Shown one piece after another: positions 1 through 11,787 of a stretch of 64,000 nucleotides of DNA; the first letter of the stretch is position 1, and every line of letters starts with the position of its first letter. The notes under the pieces are model-generated. The model did not search any database. It saw only the letters and a program-made list of their open reading frames with translations, and was not told the origin of the DNA. The DNA comes from Ilex aquifolium (lineage: Eukaryota; Streptophyta; Magnoliopsida; Aquifoliales; Aquifoliaceae), in contig OX637391.1 in NCBI GenBank assembly GCA_951799425.1, forward strand, positions 19,392,551 to 19,456,550, given 5' to 3'. The position numbers and the translations under genes are program-made.

Positions 1-737
1 GAATTTGAAGCAGAAGAAAATACGGAACAATCTAGGTGATTTTACTATGACCTCCCTCTGGTCAGGCTAAGCCACTTCAAAAATTTAGGAAATTACAAAA
101 AAAAAATTAATAATAAATTGAAAAATCAAAAAAAGAAAAAAGAAAAGAACAAGATGATATCTTTGGAATCATCAGATAACTCTTTTCTCAGTTGCAAGTG
201 AAAAATGAAGTATTTTCAACAATAAACAAAATTTTGTGACTCAAACAAAAAGACAAACAAAATTTGACCAAAAACGGAAGACTTTAGCATTACACTACTT
301 GACAGTTGTTAAGAAAATAGACTAAAATAGTTGTTTCCATGTATTCACTACACAAAACAAAATCATAACCTTCACGAGCATCCATTGCCATTAACACAAA
401 TCTACAACCAAGGAAGATAAGCCATCAACAATAAATGACCCTCAACACAACCAAAGCAGCCATAAAAATCATTTTAGCAAGGAAACAGTTGATTTGGGTG
501 AAAGACTAAAGTGGACTGTAAATTTTTTGAAACTACACCCTATGAATTTTTATTAGTGGTGGGTGATTGTTTTATGATTTGTAAATCTAATAATTTTCAC
601 TTAAATTTAAAGATGAAAAGAGGCATATAACTAAAAATACCAATAGACAAAAGTAATGAATCAAACAACCTTATTACAGAATCATTATTTCTTGACAAAA
701 TGAAACAGATTTTTGTCATGCTTTTCCTAATCTCATA
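1..737. other. AT-rich intergenic or intronic DNA, no gene seen
   Basis: No open frame with coding character is visible on either strand. The stretch is A/T-rich with poly-A runs near 100-150. If the candidate first exon at 792-833 is real, this would be part of its first intron on the minus strand, but nothing here proves it. Confidence 0.5.
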
Positions 738-791
738 GTGGAGCATCATTCACCAACCTCAATTAAGACAGGACAGAGAAACAGACAGTAC

Positions 792-1190
792 CTGTTGAAG
801 CAATGTGTCGTTGGTTCCGCAATGGCAAGACATACGGGGATGTGTGCGTTTTACAGAGAAAGAGAGGTAGGAAAAATGCCAGGGTTCAATTACAAGGCAG
901 CATATGAGAGGGGGAAAATCCAAGGACTTAAATTGTTCACTTTCGGATTTGTAACTGATATAATCGCTGCAGATCCACACATTAATTCCAAGAATCTATA
1001 GAGGCACAAAGATAAGTATAGTGAGTATAGAGGAAGCAAGAAGCAACCAATTTTGAGACTCTGTAACTGGTTTCTTAAATGCAGAATGTAGCACAGAATG
1101 TTATCCTCCGCCGACTGTCTATTCAATTGTGTTTGTGTGTATGCTTGTGTGTGTGTATGAGAGAGAGAGAGAGAGAGAGAGAAAGAGGGA
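792..1190 (-). other. Possible 5' UTR and first coding exon of a gene leaving the window on the left
   Basis: Read on the minus strand, a CT-microsatellite-rich leader (about 1150-1190) is followed by an ATG at 833 and 14 codons (MSCHCGTNDTLLQQ) ending exactly at a CAG/GTACTG splice-donor-like junction at 792/791. CT-rich leaders followed by a short first exon are common in plant genes. I do not recognise the peptide, and no second exon is identifiable in the 790 bases left of it. It could equally be chance. Confidence is low, and the product is unknown. Confidence 0.2.
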
Positions 1191-1259
1191 ATGAAAGACC
1201 GATTAAAGTAACCGGTAAGGAGGAGAGAGAAAGAAAGACGAAGGGGTGGGTTTATCAAT

Positions 1260-2990
1260 AGCATTTTAGTGGTTTATCAATATCTGCCAGTGTTTGAGCT
1301 TTAGTAATTCACTTATATTTAGGAATTAAAATTAAAATAGCAACCAATAGTCAGCAACTCAATAGTCAACATAATTGTGAGAATTACAATATATAAAATT
1401 TTAAAATATTAATTACAGAAAGATAGGATTGAGATTAGTTATTTTGTTAAGGTTATTTTAGTCAAACAAATGTTTTTCACTTTTGTTGACATTTAGAAGT
1501 AGTATAGACTAGTTGGTGCACACGTGCGTTACACGTAAACCATATTCAAATTCAAGTTTACGATCTGATAAAGACTCTTATATGCATTATTTTTACCACA
1601 AAAACTGACTCTAACAAAGCTCGAACTAAACATTGTCTCAAAATCAATTTTTAACACACACTTTTATGAAAATATGTACTCACCAAGTACTTGATTGCTC
1701 AATATGAACACGCTGGTACCTAATAGTAAAATTTGCCTTGAAAGACAAAGAATTAATAAAAGACCAACACTATATACACCATACGCCAAATAGTAGCAAC
1801 ACTTGAATGTTTGAAGATATACCCAATGTTCTAGCAAAATCTTCGCATGTTTGTACTGCACTTCTTGAATGATTTTGGTAGAAGTATGACGCAGTCATGC
1901 CAAAAAAAAAAAATTAGTTGGTTGCAGTCAATATACACTTAGATGATTTCATGCCTAGTTTTTGTTGCCTAGTACATAATTTGAATAAATTGTTGCAAAT
2001 GGATCTGTATTTTTTCCCTCAGGCAGCGTTTCCAACAGGTCAATTATACTTGAAGAACCAAACATGCGTATAGGAAATCAAGGGAACACATCATCATTCA
2101 CTAAACCATAATCCACACATGTTGCACGTGAAACATTTTTAATATAACACTTAAATAATCAAGAATTGCATTTGTAGTGGTATCAATTGAAAAATCGACA
2201 TCTTTTGCCATCTTTGATGCCCACCTCTATCTTTTCCTCCAATAAAATAAAGAATGCGACATCTTTTTTCTTCTTAAAAGTAAAGGAAAAGAATGCGAAG
2301 ATCAAAATCACCAATAAAATAAAGAAAATCCACCGCAATTGAGAACCAAAGCAGAAAAAAAATATCCAACTTTTAGTCTCAATTCAGCGAACAGTATGAA
2401 TTATGAAACATGTATTAAATGGCACAAAATCCATGTAAAAAACATTCAAAATCTTAGCACCCAAATCATGTTTCAAACATAGATACGAAGGAATAATCTA
2501 ATGGCATTTGAGAAAAGGTGAGCCAGAGCCAAGGATAAAGTAACTAATAAACTTGAAATCAAGAAGATAAAGTTGACCGTAAAATAAGGAACCAAAAAGA
2601 CAGAATCCACATCAAGAATTTCCAACCGAAAGACCTATAATCCACAAGATGAAATATTGAGACAACAATCCTATGTACGTATGAATGTTATAGAACACAT
2701 GTCACAGAATGACTACTCGTTATGCCTAGCACAAACAAAGGTAGATACTAATATAATGTCTCAATTAGAAATTAGAAAACATGAAAATGCATGGGAATGA
2801 TCACACCTGGTTGAAACGAAGAAAGTCAGCCCAGGAAAAAAGCCAGAATGCATCTAATGGTACTTGAATTCAAAGACAACCATAACCAAGAACACCGAAT
2901 ATGACTGAATCAAACAAGTATTTAACATTCAGATAAATATCAGAAAATCTAACTACAGTAAAGGTTAAAATCAACAAGAGAAAAAAAATT
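1260..2990. other. Intergenic DNA with Helitron-like termini, no gene seen
   Basis: No supported coding sequence. The stretch holds Helitron-like end signals near 1498-1536 and otherwise A/T-rich unique-looking DNA. Short open frames here (for example 1664-1861 on the minus strand) have no recognisable domain. Confidence 0.45.
1498..1536 (-). mobile_element. Abutting Helitron-like 3' and 5' termini
   Basis: On the minus strand a short hairpin (ACGTG tAACG CACGT, 1522-1536) lies 9 bases before CTAG (1512-1509), the classic Helitron 3' end layout. It is followed immediately by TCTATACTACTTCTAAA, which begins with TC and matches the start at 19591. Related start sequences recur near 3571, 3676 and 3833. 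This looks like one Helitron-like element inserted directly against another, both non-autonomous. The classification rests on terminal signals only. Confidence 0.45.
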
Positions 2991-2993
2991 TAC

Positions 2994-3091
2994 CTTAATG
3001 AAACAATCATGGAGGAAGAGTCGAAAGAGTGGAGCCATCTTGTTCTTGTGTGACGACCGGATTTCCTTCGACCCAAATCTTTCACCAACAA
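2994..3091 (-). pseudogene. Class III peroxidase-like exon relic
   Basis: On the minus strand, an AG at 3093-3092 precedes a 98-base open stretch that ends at a donor-like AAG/GTAAAT junction (2994/2993). Its last residues read MAPLFRLFLHDCFIK. In secretory plant peroxidases the distal heme pocket has the form R-L-x-F-H-D-C-F, and a conserved intron lies just after this HDCF motif, as here. The distal Arg and His are present. No matching second exon (GCDAS-type) was found to the left and no signal peptide to the right, so this is at best an isolated exon or pseudogene fragment. A chance match to a 15-residue motif is possible. Confidence 0.35.
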
Positions 3092-3099
3092 CTGAAAAT

Positions 3100-3870
3100 C
3101 AAATAAAAATTTAGGAAAACACAAATGAAGAGATTTAGAACATCATCTTGGTGGACTGATCCTCCTGAAAATCTTTGTACACTTATCATCCATCTCTATA
3201 CGTTTCTGAAACAACTGGTAAGTGAAAAGTCCCTTGAAACCCCATATGAAGACTCCAATTATATCTAACAAGAATAGTGTCGTTTAGACTTCCAGAGAGT
3301 AATGGTTACATGCAAGAGACATGGAAGGGTGTCTCGGTGGCAAAAAGCAGCTGATGTAAACAACCTATTTATTTCAAAGATTAGAATGATATAATAACAT
3401 TGTTGAGGGATAGAAAAAGATATAGATAAATGTGGAAATGAGAGTATCTAAAGGGTCTTTTGCATATTGATTAATATTGGATAATTATATACATAAAGAT
3501 ATAGGTGTCTTTTATCTTTTTAATAAGGGCATAATAGTTAAATAAAAATTTTTCAATTTTGTTTAGATTTTATAATAGTATAGATATAGATAGATGTGGG
3601 TGTGGGTATAATTGACTTTATGGTAATAATTAAGGATGAAATAGGAAATCAAAAAAAATTTCACACATGCTGATTTTATAAGTAGTATAGATAGATATAG
3701 ATATAGATATAGATATAAATAGATTACATATAATTTAATAATGCTATTAACTCCAAAAGGATATAATAGAGAATAACTATTTTATTGAGGTTATTTTAGT
3801 CAAACAAAAGTTTTTCACCTTAAGGTGCTTTTAGAAGTAGTATAGATATAGATATATATATATACCATAC
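3100..3870. repeat. Intergenic DNA with repeated Helitron-like start sequences
   Basis: AGTATAGATATAGAT-type sequence occurs at about 3573-3592, 3677-3715 and 3833-3860, each preceded by TTTATAA or TTTAGAA. The segment 3780-3850 also matches 1430-1510 (GGTTATTTTAGTCAAACAAA). These look like successive truncated ends of one family on the minus strand. ATAGAT microsatellite runs accompany them. No gene is seen. Confidence 0.45.
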
Positions 3871-3874
3871 ATGT

Positions 3875-6014
3875 AATGATGAGGAAGGCTCTCCACTAAG
3901 GAGAGCTTGTGGTTGGCATTAGGAGGGAGGGGGGTTGCGGCAAAGGAGGGGGAAGGAGTGAGCATCCCACTAGTGCATGTAGGGAAAATATAAAAAGAGG
4001 ATGAAAAAAAAGGGGGACTCTCTTAAAGTTTCGACTAAAGGAAAGGAAGAAATGAAAAAAAAAAAGTGGCTCTCCACACTACAATTTCGGCTAAGGGAAG
4101 AAGCAAGGCAAGGATATCTACACTTGGGGAAATTTTTTGGCTAAGGCTAGGAAGAAAAGGGTGGAAGATTAGTGGTGGTGTTTGGTGGTGTAGGAAGTGG
4201 GTGCAAGAGGTAAGTTATGTAACCTATTTCCTCTCCTCTTGAATGCATAGATACAATTCTAGTGTATGTATTTGGGTGTTGCATATGGGTTAAATGTGAT
4301 GCTTGTTGTGAAGGTGAAGTACCATGGGTGTTGCATGAAAAATTAATATAATGTTTGTGTGGGTGTGTGAGCATAATTAGTGTTGTTGCATGAAAAATAA
4401 AAAAGAATGGGATTGTTGTATGTTGGGTTGAATTTTGACCAAGAGAGATAGTAGCTTGGTGGGTAGCTTAGAAATTTTGTGAATTGTTCTTGAATTTTCA
4501 TAAAACCATGGGTATGAGTTAATTACAAGAAAGTATGCAATTTTATGATTTCATAGGAAATTATGCAAAATCAAGTATACTTTTGTTATGCTTATAATTT
4601 TATGAGAAAGGTTTAATTTGGATATGCCAAGTCCGGAGACGAACACCGCAAAGAATGCCGCACTAAAACTCCGGCGGAGGGGTCGTCTACGAGATATAAA
4701 CTTCACGCAAGGTAGGTGGTTCACGCAAGGTAGGTGAGCTAACTTACATTTTCTTTATGCATAAATAATTAAGTTTTGTTTGACTGCTTATTTTATGAGT
4801 TCTATTGAGATTCAATAATTGAGTGTTATAATATTGAGGGGGAACGAAGATCATCTAAACAACGAAGTAAGCATTTGTGGGCTAGGTTGATTGTGTGATG
4901 GAACATGTGTATGCGATTCGAGATGACTGTGTGGGTGATGAACTTATTTGTGATTGTGATTCGTCCTTACGACAAGATAGACATTAAGGAGATCATTTGT
5001 TGATTACGGTTTGTCTTCGTGACAAGAATTAACCCTGTGTTTCGGGTTGACTACATAGCGAGAAATATAAAGTAGTTGAGGGCCATCTATATGATGGAAA
5101 TTTGTGGTGGATACGAGATGTCTATGTGACAAGGACTAAGTATTCGGTTTCGAGTTGTCTACGTGCCGAAAAGAAAGAAAAGCTAAATGGATTGAGATGT
5201 CTAAATGACGGGTGTCCACGTGACGTAAATTGCCTGTGCGGTAAAGTCGTCTAAGTGACGAGAGTTAACTTCTGGGATGAATTGTCTACATGAATAAAAA
5301 TAAATTTAGCGTTTCGAGTTGTCTTCGTGACTAAAATAAGTTCTGTGCTGGAATTGTCTAAGTGACAAGAACAAAAGTTGACGTCGTGTTATGTATCGTT
5401 TGAAAGACAAAAATTAATATTGTGATTGAGTTGTCTGAGTGACGAATGGTACTTATGTGATGATATAATCTTGCGGTGTATGTTGCCTAGGTGGCAAAAC
5501 AGTTATCTCTGTGTGAGGCCGTAAAACAACGAGATAGGATCTCGTGTTTAAATTATGGGATTACAAATAATAGATTTCTACCGAATTAGTGTATTTTGTT
5601 ATTTTCTTTGCTCTATTTATGGGAAGCTACTGGATACTCACTGAAAAATTTACTCGAAATCTTTTTAGGGAATCTATACATAAGCCTGAAGTCCATTGCT
5701 GAAACTAGAGGTATAGTTGAGAGTTGTCGGGGGAGGGGCTCATGTCAGTTTTTGTTCTTTTTCCTTTTGGTTTGTATATAACTTAAGTTTTTTTCTTTGG
5801 CATATAAATGACACTTTAAATATGTTTTTTGGTTATGAACATTTTGTACGGTAGCGGCCGGTGTGCTTGCACTTGTGTGACTTTTTATTTAAAAGTGGAT
5901 TATGTTATACATTTTGCAAGGGTTGGTTTTTAAATATTAATAGCATGTTTGCAAGACAAAGTGTGGTATACCCAAATTATATTTTTAATACAAAGGCTAG
6001 AACGGGGTGTTACA
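3875..6014 (+). mobile_element. Partial LTR (LTR retrotransposon), plus orientation
   Basis: The segment ends with CGGGGTGTTACA at 6014, the kind of terminus seen in plant gypsy-type LTRs, and carries a promoter-like TATAAAAAGAGG at 3989-4000. A degenerate minisatellite occupies 4890-5510. I cannot find a matching TGTAACACC start, a primer-binding site after 6014 or any gag-pol coding, so this is a truncated or solo LTR. The left border near 3875 is a guess, placed after the last Helitron-like end. Confidence 0.4.
4890..5510 (+). repeat. Degenerate tandem minisatellite
   Basis: Variants of GAGTTGTCTAAGTGACGA recur about every 40-60 bases, for example near 4920, 4967, 5020, 5115, 5155, 5200, 5250, 5285, 5320, 5355 and 5425. 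The spacer between cores also shows a repeated TTCTGTG or TTCGGGTT piece. It lies inside the partial LTR. Confidence 0.6.
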
Positions 6015-6459
6015 ATAGAAGCAAAAAAAAAAAAAACCTTTAATTAAGCAGAGTGAATCACATCAACAACGACATATTCGGCAACAAGTACGGTTCGAAA
6101 ACATCTCTGATAACTAAGCACATCTTTATTCGTAATGCTTCAAAAAGAAATTAAATAAACAACAAATACATAATGGTAAAAAAAACACAAAACACTCCAC
6201 ACTTTTACGAAAGTAGGGGAGTAAGGGAGGTAGTGTTAGTATTATTTTGTTCGTGGCTCTTTGAGAAATTTCATCGAACATGTGGTGATTGTGGTTGGTG
6301 GCTAGTGGCTTCAATTCCAATTACTGTTGAATCAAATCAAATTAGCACAACAAAATTAAAATCAAATTTGACCTACCTAAAATTCCAATCAAATCAAACC
6401 GAATCTAAATTGTTCGTAACAAAAGCATGTGTTTTATGTGTGTTGTTTGTAAAATAAAA

Positions 6460-6790
6460 CAAAGTTGTATGTTGTGTGTTCAGGGGGGTTGTGCACAGAG
6501 AGGTGTGGGGGTGCATGGCTGTTCTGTGTGTGGGTGGAGATGAACATGCAGGTGTGTTCTATGTTGTGCTATGGGGGTGTGTGTGTGTGCGCGATGTAGG
6601 TTTGTGTTTTCTCTGTGTGTGTGTGGTGGGGATGTGTTTTTGTGATGTGGATGTGTGTATGTTGGGTGCGTGTGTTGTGTGATGTGTGTGGGTGTGTGTG
6701 TTGTGTTGCAAAGAAGACAAAGAGAAAGAGAAGACAATAGGGGAAGAGGAAGGGGTTTCTGCGTGTGTGAGTGTGTGAAGTAGAGGACGG
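6460..6790. repeat. GT-rich low-complexity tract
   Basis: Long imperfect GTGTGTG/GGGTGT runs produce overlapping open frames on both strands (Cys/Val/Gly-rich or Thr/His-rich). These are artefacts of the simple repeat and not genes. Confidence 0.7.
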
Positions 6791-6801
6791 AGAGACGGGG
6801 G

Positions 6802-7577
6802 CAGGGGCGGAGCTATGTGTAGATGTGTGAGGGCAGTTGCCCCCACTGACTTTTGAGAAATTAACAAATATGCACAGTGATTGCAACAAGATTATGATCC
6901 ATTTAACTTATTGCCCCCCTTAATTTTTTGAAAAATTTAATAGTGCCCCCACTGACTTTTGAGAAATTAACAAATATACACAGTGATAGCAACAAAATTA
7001 TGATCTATTTAATTTATTGCCCCCCTTAATTTTCTGAAAAATTTAATACACTTCCTTGTACTTTTTAAAAAATAATAATGTAGTTGTCCTTAATTCATTT
7101 TTTTTTTAAATTAGTAGCTCGAATCCTAGTAACACAATCAATAGATATATAACAAATGATAAAATGTGTTAAACTAAAAGTGTTTATGTCTTTTTAAAAA
7201 CATCAATTTCTCAACAAGATTAAAAGAAATTATTTTGAAATATCTTTTAGAATTGATCAATTATAGACGATTATTAGAATTTGAAATAGCATTGTTGTCT
7301 TTCTCTTTAATATATGACTGAGTTGAAATGTGCAATAAAAATATTATTATTTTTATTTGTTCATATTGAATTAATTTTTATTTTTAATTTTCATTCTGTA
7401 ATTAAATCTTTGATCTTAACATATTTCTCATAGGTGAACTAAGGAATTTTTTGTGTGAAATATGCACCTAATTTAGTCATTATTAATGGAGATGCAGAAT
7501 TTTTTTTAATACGAGCTGATTATATTTTTTATTTATGGTTTTGCCCCCACTAGGATAGAATCCTAGCTCCGCCCCTG
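6802..7577. mobile_element. hAT (Tip100-like) non-autonomous element with perfect 8-bp TSD
   Basis: The element begins CAGGGGCGGAGCTA at 6802 and ends TAGCTCCGCCCCTG at 7577, an almost perfect terminal inverted repeat. It is flanked by the 8-bp direct repeat GACGGGGG (6794-6801 and 7578-7585). TIRs of the CAGGGGCGGA type with 8-bp target duplications are typical of Tip100-type hAT elements. Inside, a unit of about 106 bp starting TGCCCCCACTGACTTTTGAG (6838 and 6944) is tandemly duplicated. There is no transposase frame. The element is 776 bp long. Confidence 0.85.
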
Positions 7578-7825
7578 GACGGGGGGAGAGAGAAATACCT
7601 TGGAGAGACCTTGAGAACTGTGTGGTGGTGATGATAACGCTGTGGCAGTGGTGCTTTGGAGTCGTGAGAGAGAGAAAGAGTGAATGAGAGAAATGAGAAA
7701 AGGCAGGAAGGGTCGTTCTGACTTCGGTAGTTTGTTTGTTTAATTCCGACTCCAGTAGCAAAAGTTATGGTCGTTCGAAGTTGGAGGAAAAATTATGTCT
7801 CATTTGGCCCCCAAATATGTGACAT

Positions 7826-8115
7826 GTATCGTGTTACTACTTTGTCGCACATGTATTCTCAGCTGCCCATGTTGCTTAAAAATGCTTGGTGTGCTACTGG
7901 TTTGACCCCCAATATGTAAAATGTACCATGTTACTACTTTTATGGAGGGTGTGCTACTATTTTCTCGCATATGCAATTTTAAGAAATGTTACTACTTTTA
8001 CGGAGGCATATTACTACTTTTATGGAGGCATGTTGCTATTTACTTGCATATGCGATTTTAAGCCATGTTACTTCTTTCTTTGCATATGCATCTTCACCAT
8101 GTAACATGTCACTAC
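7826..8115 (+). repeat. Degenerate tandem repeat with TGTTACTAC cores
   Basis: The blocks TGTTACTACTTTTATGGAGG and TTGCATATGCGATTTTAAG alternate in imperfect copies from about 7830 to 8110. No coding is apparent. The 72-codon open frame across it is a by-product of the repeat. Confidence 0.5.
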
Positions 8116-8462
8116 ATTCTTTGCCTCATAAATTGCGCCCCTTTTCTTTCGGTTAGGTACGAAGGTCGGTCAACATTCAATTCAACCCAAAGTCAACGCC
8201 TTAAAAGGTTCATGCCTAGCATACCTTACTAACCGAAATGAAACAATATCCATTTTCTAAAATATCCCATAATGACATTATAGATAGCTAGCATATCCAA
8301 CCATTAATGTACATCATTTTTTTTTCTATGTTTAAGCAAACATGTATTCATACACGTAGCACATAATAAAGAATATGCAATGCACGTGAATGCCATGTCC
8401 TAACCCAAATCTTCCCGTAACGGAAAATGATGAACTCACTTCCCACGTGACCCATGTAAGAT

Positions 8463-9350
8463 CTAAAGCCTAAGCTCTGGTACCAAGTCATGACACCCCA
8501 AAATTCGGGGGTCTGTAATTAACTTGTTGATCAACCATTAACCCGCGAAATAACCCGTAATACCGCTTAACTCGATAACACGTAGTGATACTCCATTCAC
8601 CGAGGTCCATAACTTTAACAAAATTTGGGCGGAGTCTCTATTGTACGGGGAGCTCTACCCAAAACACAACCCGAACCTAAGTAACTCCAATGACCACACC
8701 GGGTCCAAGACCAACATCCAATATATTGAATATTAACTAACAGCCAATCATGTACAACACACATTCATTTTCGAAAAGAATAGATACATAGCCCCAACAT
8801 ACATGCCTTTAATAAAAAATATACAAATCTTTGTATAAATAATTACAATGCCAAAAAATAAATAAAATGGGACTACAATTCCAAAATGTGACCCAAACTC
8901 CGACTTCATCGTCAAAGCGGGCCTTCTGCGGAAACACGTGTGATACTTGAAAAATGTTCCCATAGAGGGTGAGTCAGCGCTCAATAGGGTATCTCCTATA
9001 GAGATCACCTCTTAACTCATATGCATATGAAATGTCCCACAATCATAATCTCTTTCAAACATTCATTCACATATATACAACATGAATAAAGTTACACATC
9101 GTGTCATGCCATAAAGTGAGAACTCATGCATGCAATGCCAAGACTAAGCCTCATCCCAAGCCACCACAACAAATACAATGTCATGCGTACGAATTCGGAC
9201 ATTCCAAGCTCATTCCATTTATATTAAACATCCAATGACCATTTAATTAATTTTGTGTCTTTTTGGGGCGGCGATTTATGTTCTTTCACCAAAGGGGCAC
9301 TACACCATCAACAAATCTTTAGGACATCCCACCTACGGCTCCGTTTTCGC
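8463..9350 (-). mobile_element. LTR fragment A with adjacent tRNA primer-binding site
   Basis: On the minus strand the LTR 3' end (CCCCCGAATTTTGGGGTGTCA, finishing at 8491) is followed after a few bases by TGGTACCAGAGC (8485-8474), an initiator-tRNA-Met-type primer-binding site. Positions 8491-9350 are similar to 11788-12640 in the same orientation, for example the GAGTCTC...TGTACGGGGAGCTCTACCCAAAACACAAC block. This is therefore a 5' LTR/leader junction of a minus-strand retrotransposon. The LTR is cut near 9350, where sequence of opposite orientation begins. No gag-pol is seen to the left. Confidence 0.55.
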
Positions 9351-9384
9351 CATTATAATTTTCTGAAATTTCACTACCGGAAAA

Positions 9385-11460
9385 CGTAAAAGCCAACTAA
9401 CAAGGTCTTGCACCTAAGAGAGAACATAAAAATCTGTGAACATTTAAAATTTTATTCTGAAGGGCAAAATGGTAATTAGTCATTACGATACGGATTGAAA
9501 ACTCAAATTTTTCTACAACTCAGATGAAAAAATGGATCTTACCGTTGGATTGGTTTCACAAAATCTAGTTACCTAGTCAATTTTCGTTGAATTTCGAGAC
9601 AGTCAAAATTTTCACGTTTTTCAATACGATCGGGTGTCACGTGACTAAAATAAACGCGATTGAGTTTTAATTGTGAAATTCAGACAATAATTTAAAGTTA
9701 GTTCAGATAAAATATATTGAACTTAAAATAGGACGAGATTTAATTGATTCGGGATAAAATCGGATTAGGAAAAGACGGGACGTGTGGCGCAACGAGGGTC
9801 AAGTATTAAGGGGTATAAATAGGGGAGAAAATCAAATTTTTCGCCCCATTTACACCAGATTTTCTGATAGAGAGAGAGAAAGAAGATAGAGAAACTCAAG
9901 AAAATCTCAAGCTTCTTCTTGCAATATAGGGCCAACCGTTCGTCGAATCGCTTCGGGCCAAGAGCAAGAGTTGTTCTACGCGACGAGAGCTACATCTACG
10001 TACCAAAAATCGCTAATTTCGCTTAAGTCTCAAGAACGAAATTTTTAAAAATCAAGGTTTGAAACTTGTGTTGGGTTTCTTGGAGTTTCCTCTATGTGTA
10101 TTACTCTTCAAGAGGTAGGGTTCTCCTCCTAGTTAGGTTTATTTTCAACCTAGGGTTTGCGTATGAAATGGGTAGTATGTTTAGAGATGTAATATCTTGT
10201 CTATATATATATACTTATAGTGTGACTAGAGTATGAAAAATGGTATAGGGATGTGTAAAACCAATTTTGGCATGAATTGGGTTTGTGAAAATTGTTTATT
10301 TGGTAATTTCATGAGAAAGGTGATGAATTGGGCTTGTTATGTGTTTACATGATTTTGTGTCTTTTGGGTATTTGATAAAATGCCTTGAATGATATGAGCT
10401 TGTTATTTGAATGAAATTGATATAACATGTTTTGATGATGTTGTAAATTGTAATTATATGCTTATGATATAATTAACAATTTGGAATGTTGGTTGAGATG
10501 GAGTAATGTTCATATTGTGCTCATAACATATTGAACATGACATAAAAATTGTAATTGTAAATTATATTGCATAATCACGGGAAGCATCACATTCGTGGAC
10601 ATGTGACATGAGTGTGGGTGTGTGCATGGTTTTGATCAAACACCATTTTTGGTGAATGATGTGTAGACTCATGAAGGTTAGAGCAAGGTTCGACTGAGTT
10701 ACACAGGTTACATTGAAACTATGGTCGGGGTTAGCAAGAAGGGCTAGATTCTCTCTCGGGTGCAAGACTCAATGATTTGGATACACACTCCATTGGTATT
10801 GAGTCCATAAAGTATGTTGGCGTATGCGGAGCCGTTGGTGGAAGTCCATAGATGTCGTGTCGGTTGGGTACCTGTTGGTGGAAGTCCATAAATACCCACT
10901 CCAAGAAAGACCCGGAATTTATAAATGGTCATTGAATGTGTAACATCAATGACAAGGTCTTGGAATGCTCGGATACATATGCATGACATTATATGTGGTA
11001 TGGGACATGACGGAGGGCTCGGGTTGCATTGCTTGTGTGAGTCTCACCTCAAAACATGACATATCATTGTGATATTCATTTCTTGAAGTTGTATGTTCTT
11101 GGATGAATGCTTGTTGATTGTTGAATTACATGTGAACATTTCATATGCATTTGGGTTGGCGAGTAGCCTCTTTAGAAGATACCCTATTGAGCGTGATTCA
11201 CCTTATATGGAGATATATATTTTAGGTGTTGGACAAGCTCTGCTAGATGGCCCTCACTTGGGCACGTGTTGACGACTGAGCCGGGTTATGGCTCGTGAAT
11301 CCCAATTTGTAATCATTTCGTACCTTGTTTTGCCCTCATATAAATCATATATAAAATATTGTATTTTAGCAAAGGAATGCAATGGGATATTGTTCTTTTG
11401 TTAAAGGAATGAATGGAATGAGTGTGGTATGTATTGGATGACTAAAAGTTTGAATTGGGG
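9385..11460 (+). mobile_element. LTR fragment B, opposite (plus) orientation
   Basis: 9470-9620 is similar to the reverse complement of 15660-15820, and 10540-11300 to the reverse complement of the 12230-14560 segments, so this fragment runs opposite to fragments A, C and D. It holds a promoter-like GTATAAATAGGGG at about 9811-9823 followed by a GA-rich leader, as expected for LTR transcription on the plus strand. All short open frames inside are non-coding LTR sequence. Confidence 0.5.
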
Positions 11461-11484
11461 AAGTTTGAGAAAAATTTGGGCTCC

Positions 11485-11787
11485 AGGTACCGGTACCTCA
11501 CAAGTACCTAGCATCCAGAGGTACTAGGTACCTAGACTCATTGGTACTGGTACCTAGATGGACAGTGGGCTCAGGTATTGGTACCATGACACGAAGGTAC
11601 CGGTACCAAGCAAATAGTGGGCTTAGGTACCGATACCTCGTCAACTAGGTACCAATACTTGACAACTAAAAGGAACTTGGAAAATAAAAGTCTAGGTACC
11701 GGTACCCCATTACTCAGTTGCCGGTACCTGGCAAGCAGAAAAGGCTCAGGTACCGGTACCACGTGTAAGAATTGCCAGTACCTCTTC
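11485..11787. repeat. Array of palindromic GGTACCGGTACC blocks
   Basis: About a dozen variants of the palindrome AGGTACCGGTACCT (KpnI-AgeI-KpnI-like) occur in 300 bases, separated by 10-40 bases of differing sequence, starting near 11485, 11525, 11547, 11575, 11599, 11632, 11656, 11695, 11720 and 11750. Perfect GGTACCGGTACC occurs four times; others carry one or two changes. The array lies between LTR fragments B and C and may be part of the LTR of this family. Confidence 0.75.

Noticed and set aside
6480..6889. Several overlapping open frames on both strands
   Set aside because: They come from GT-rich simple sequence and have no coding character.
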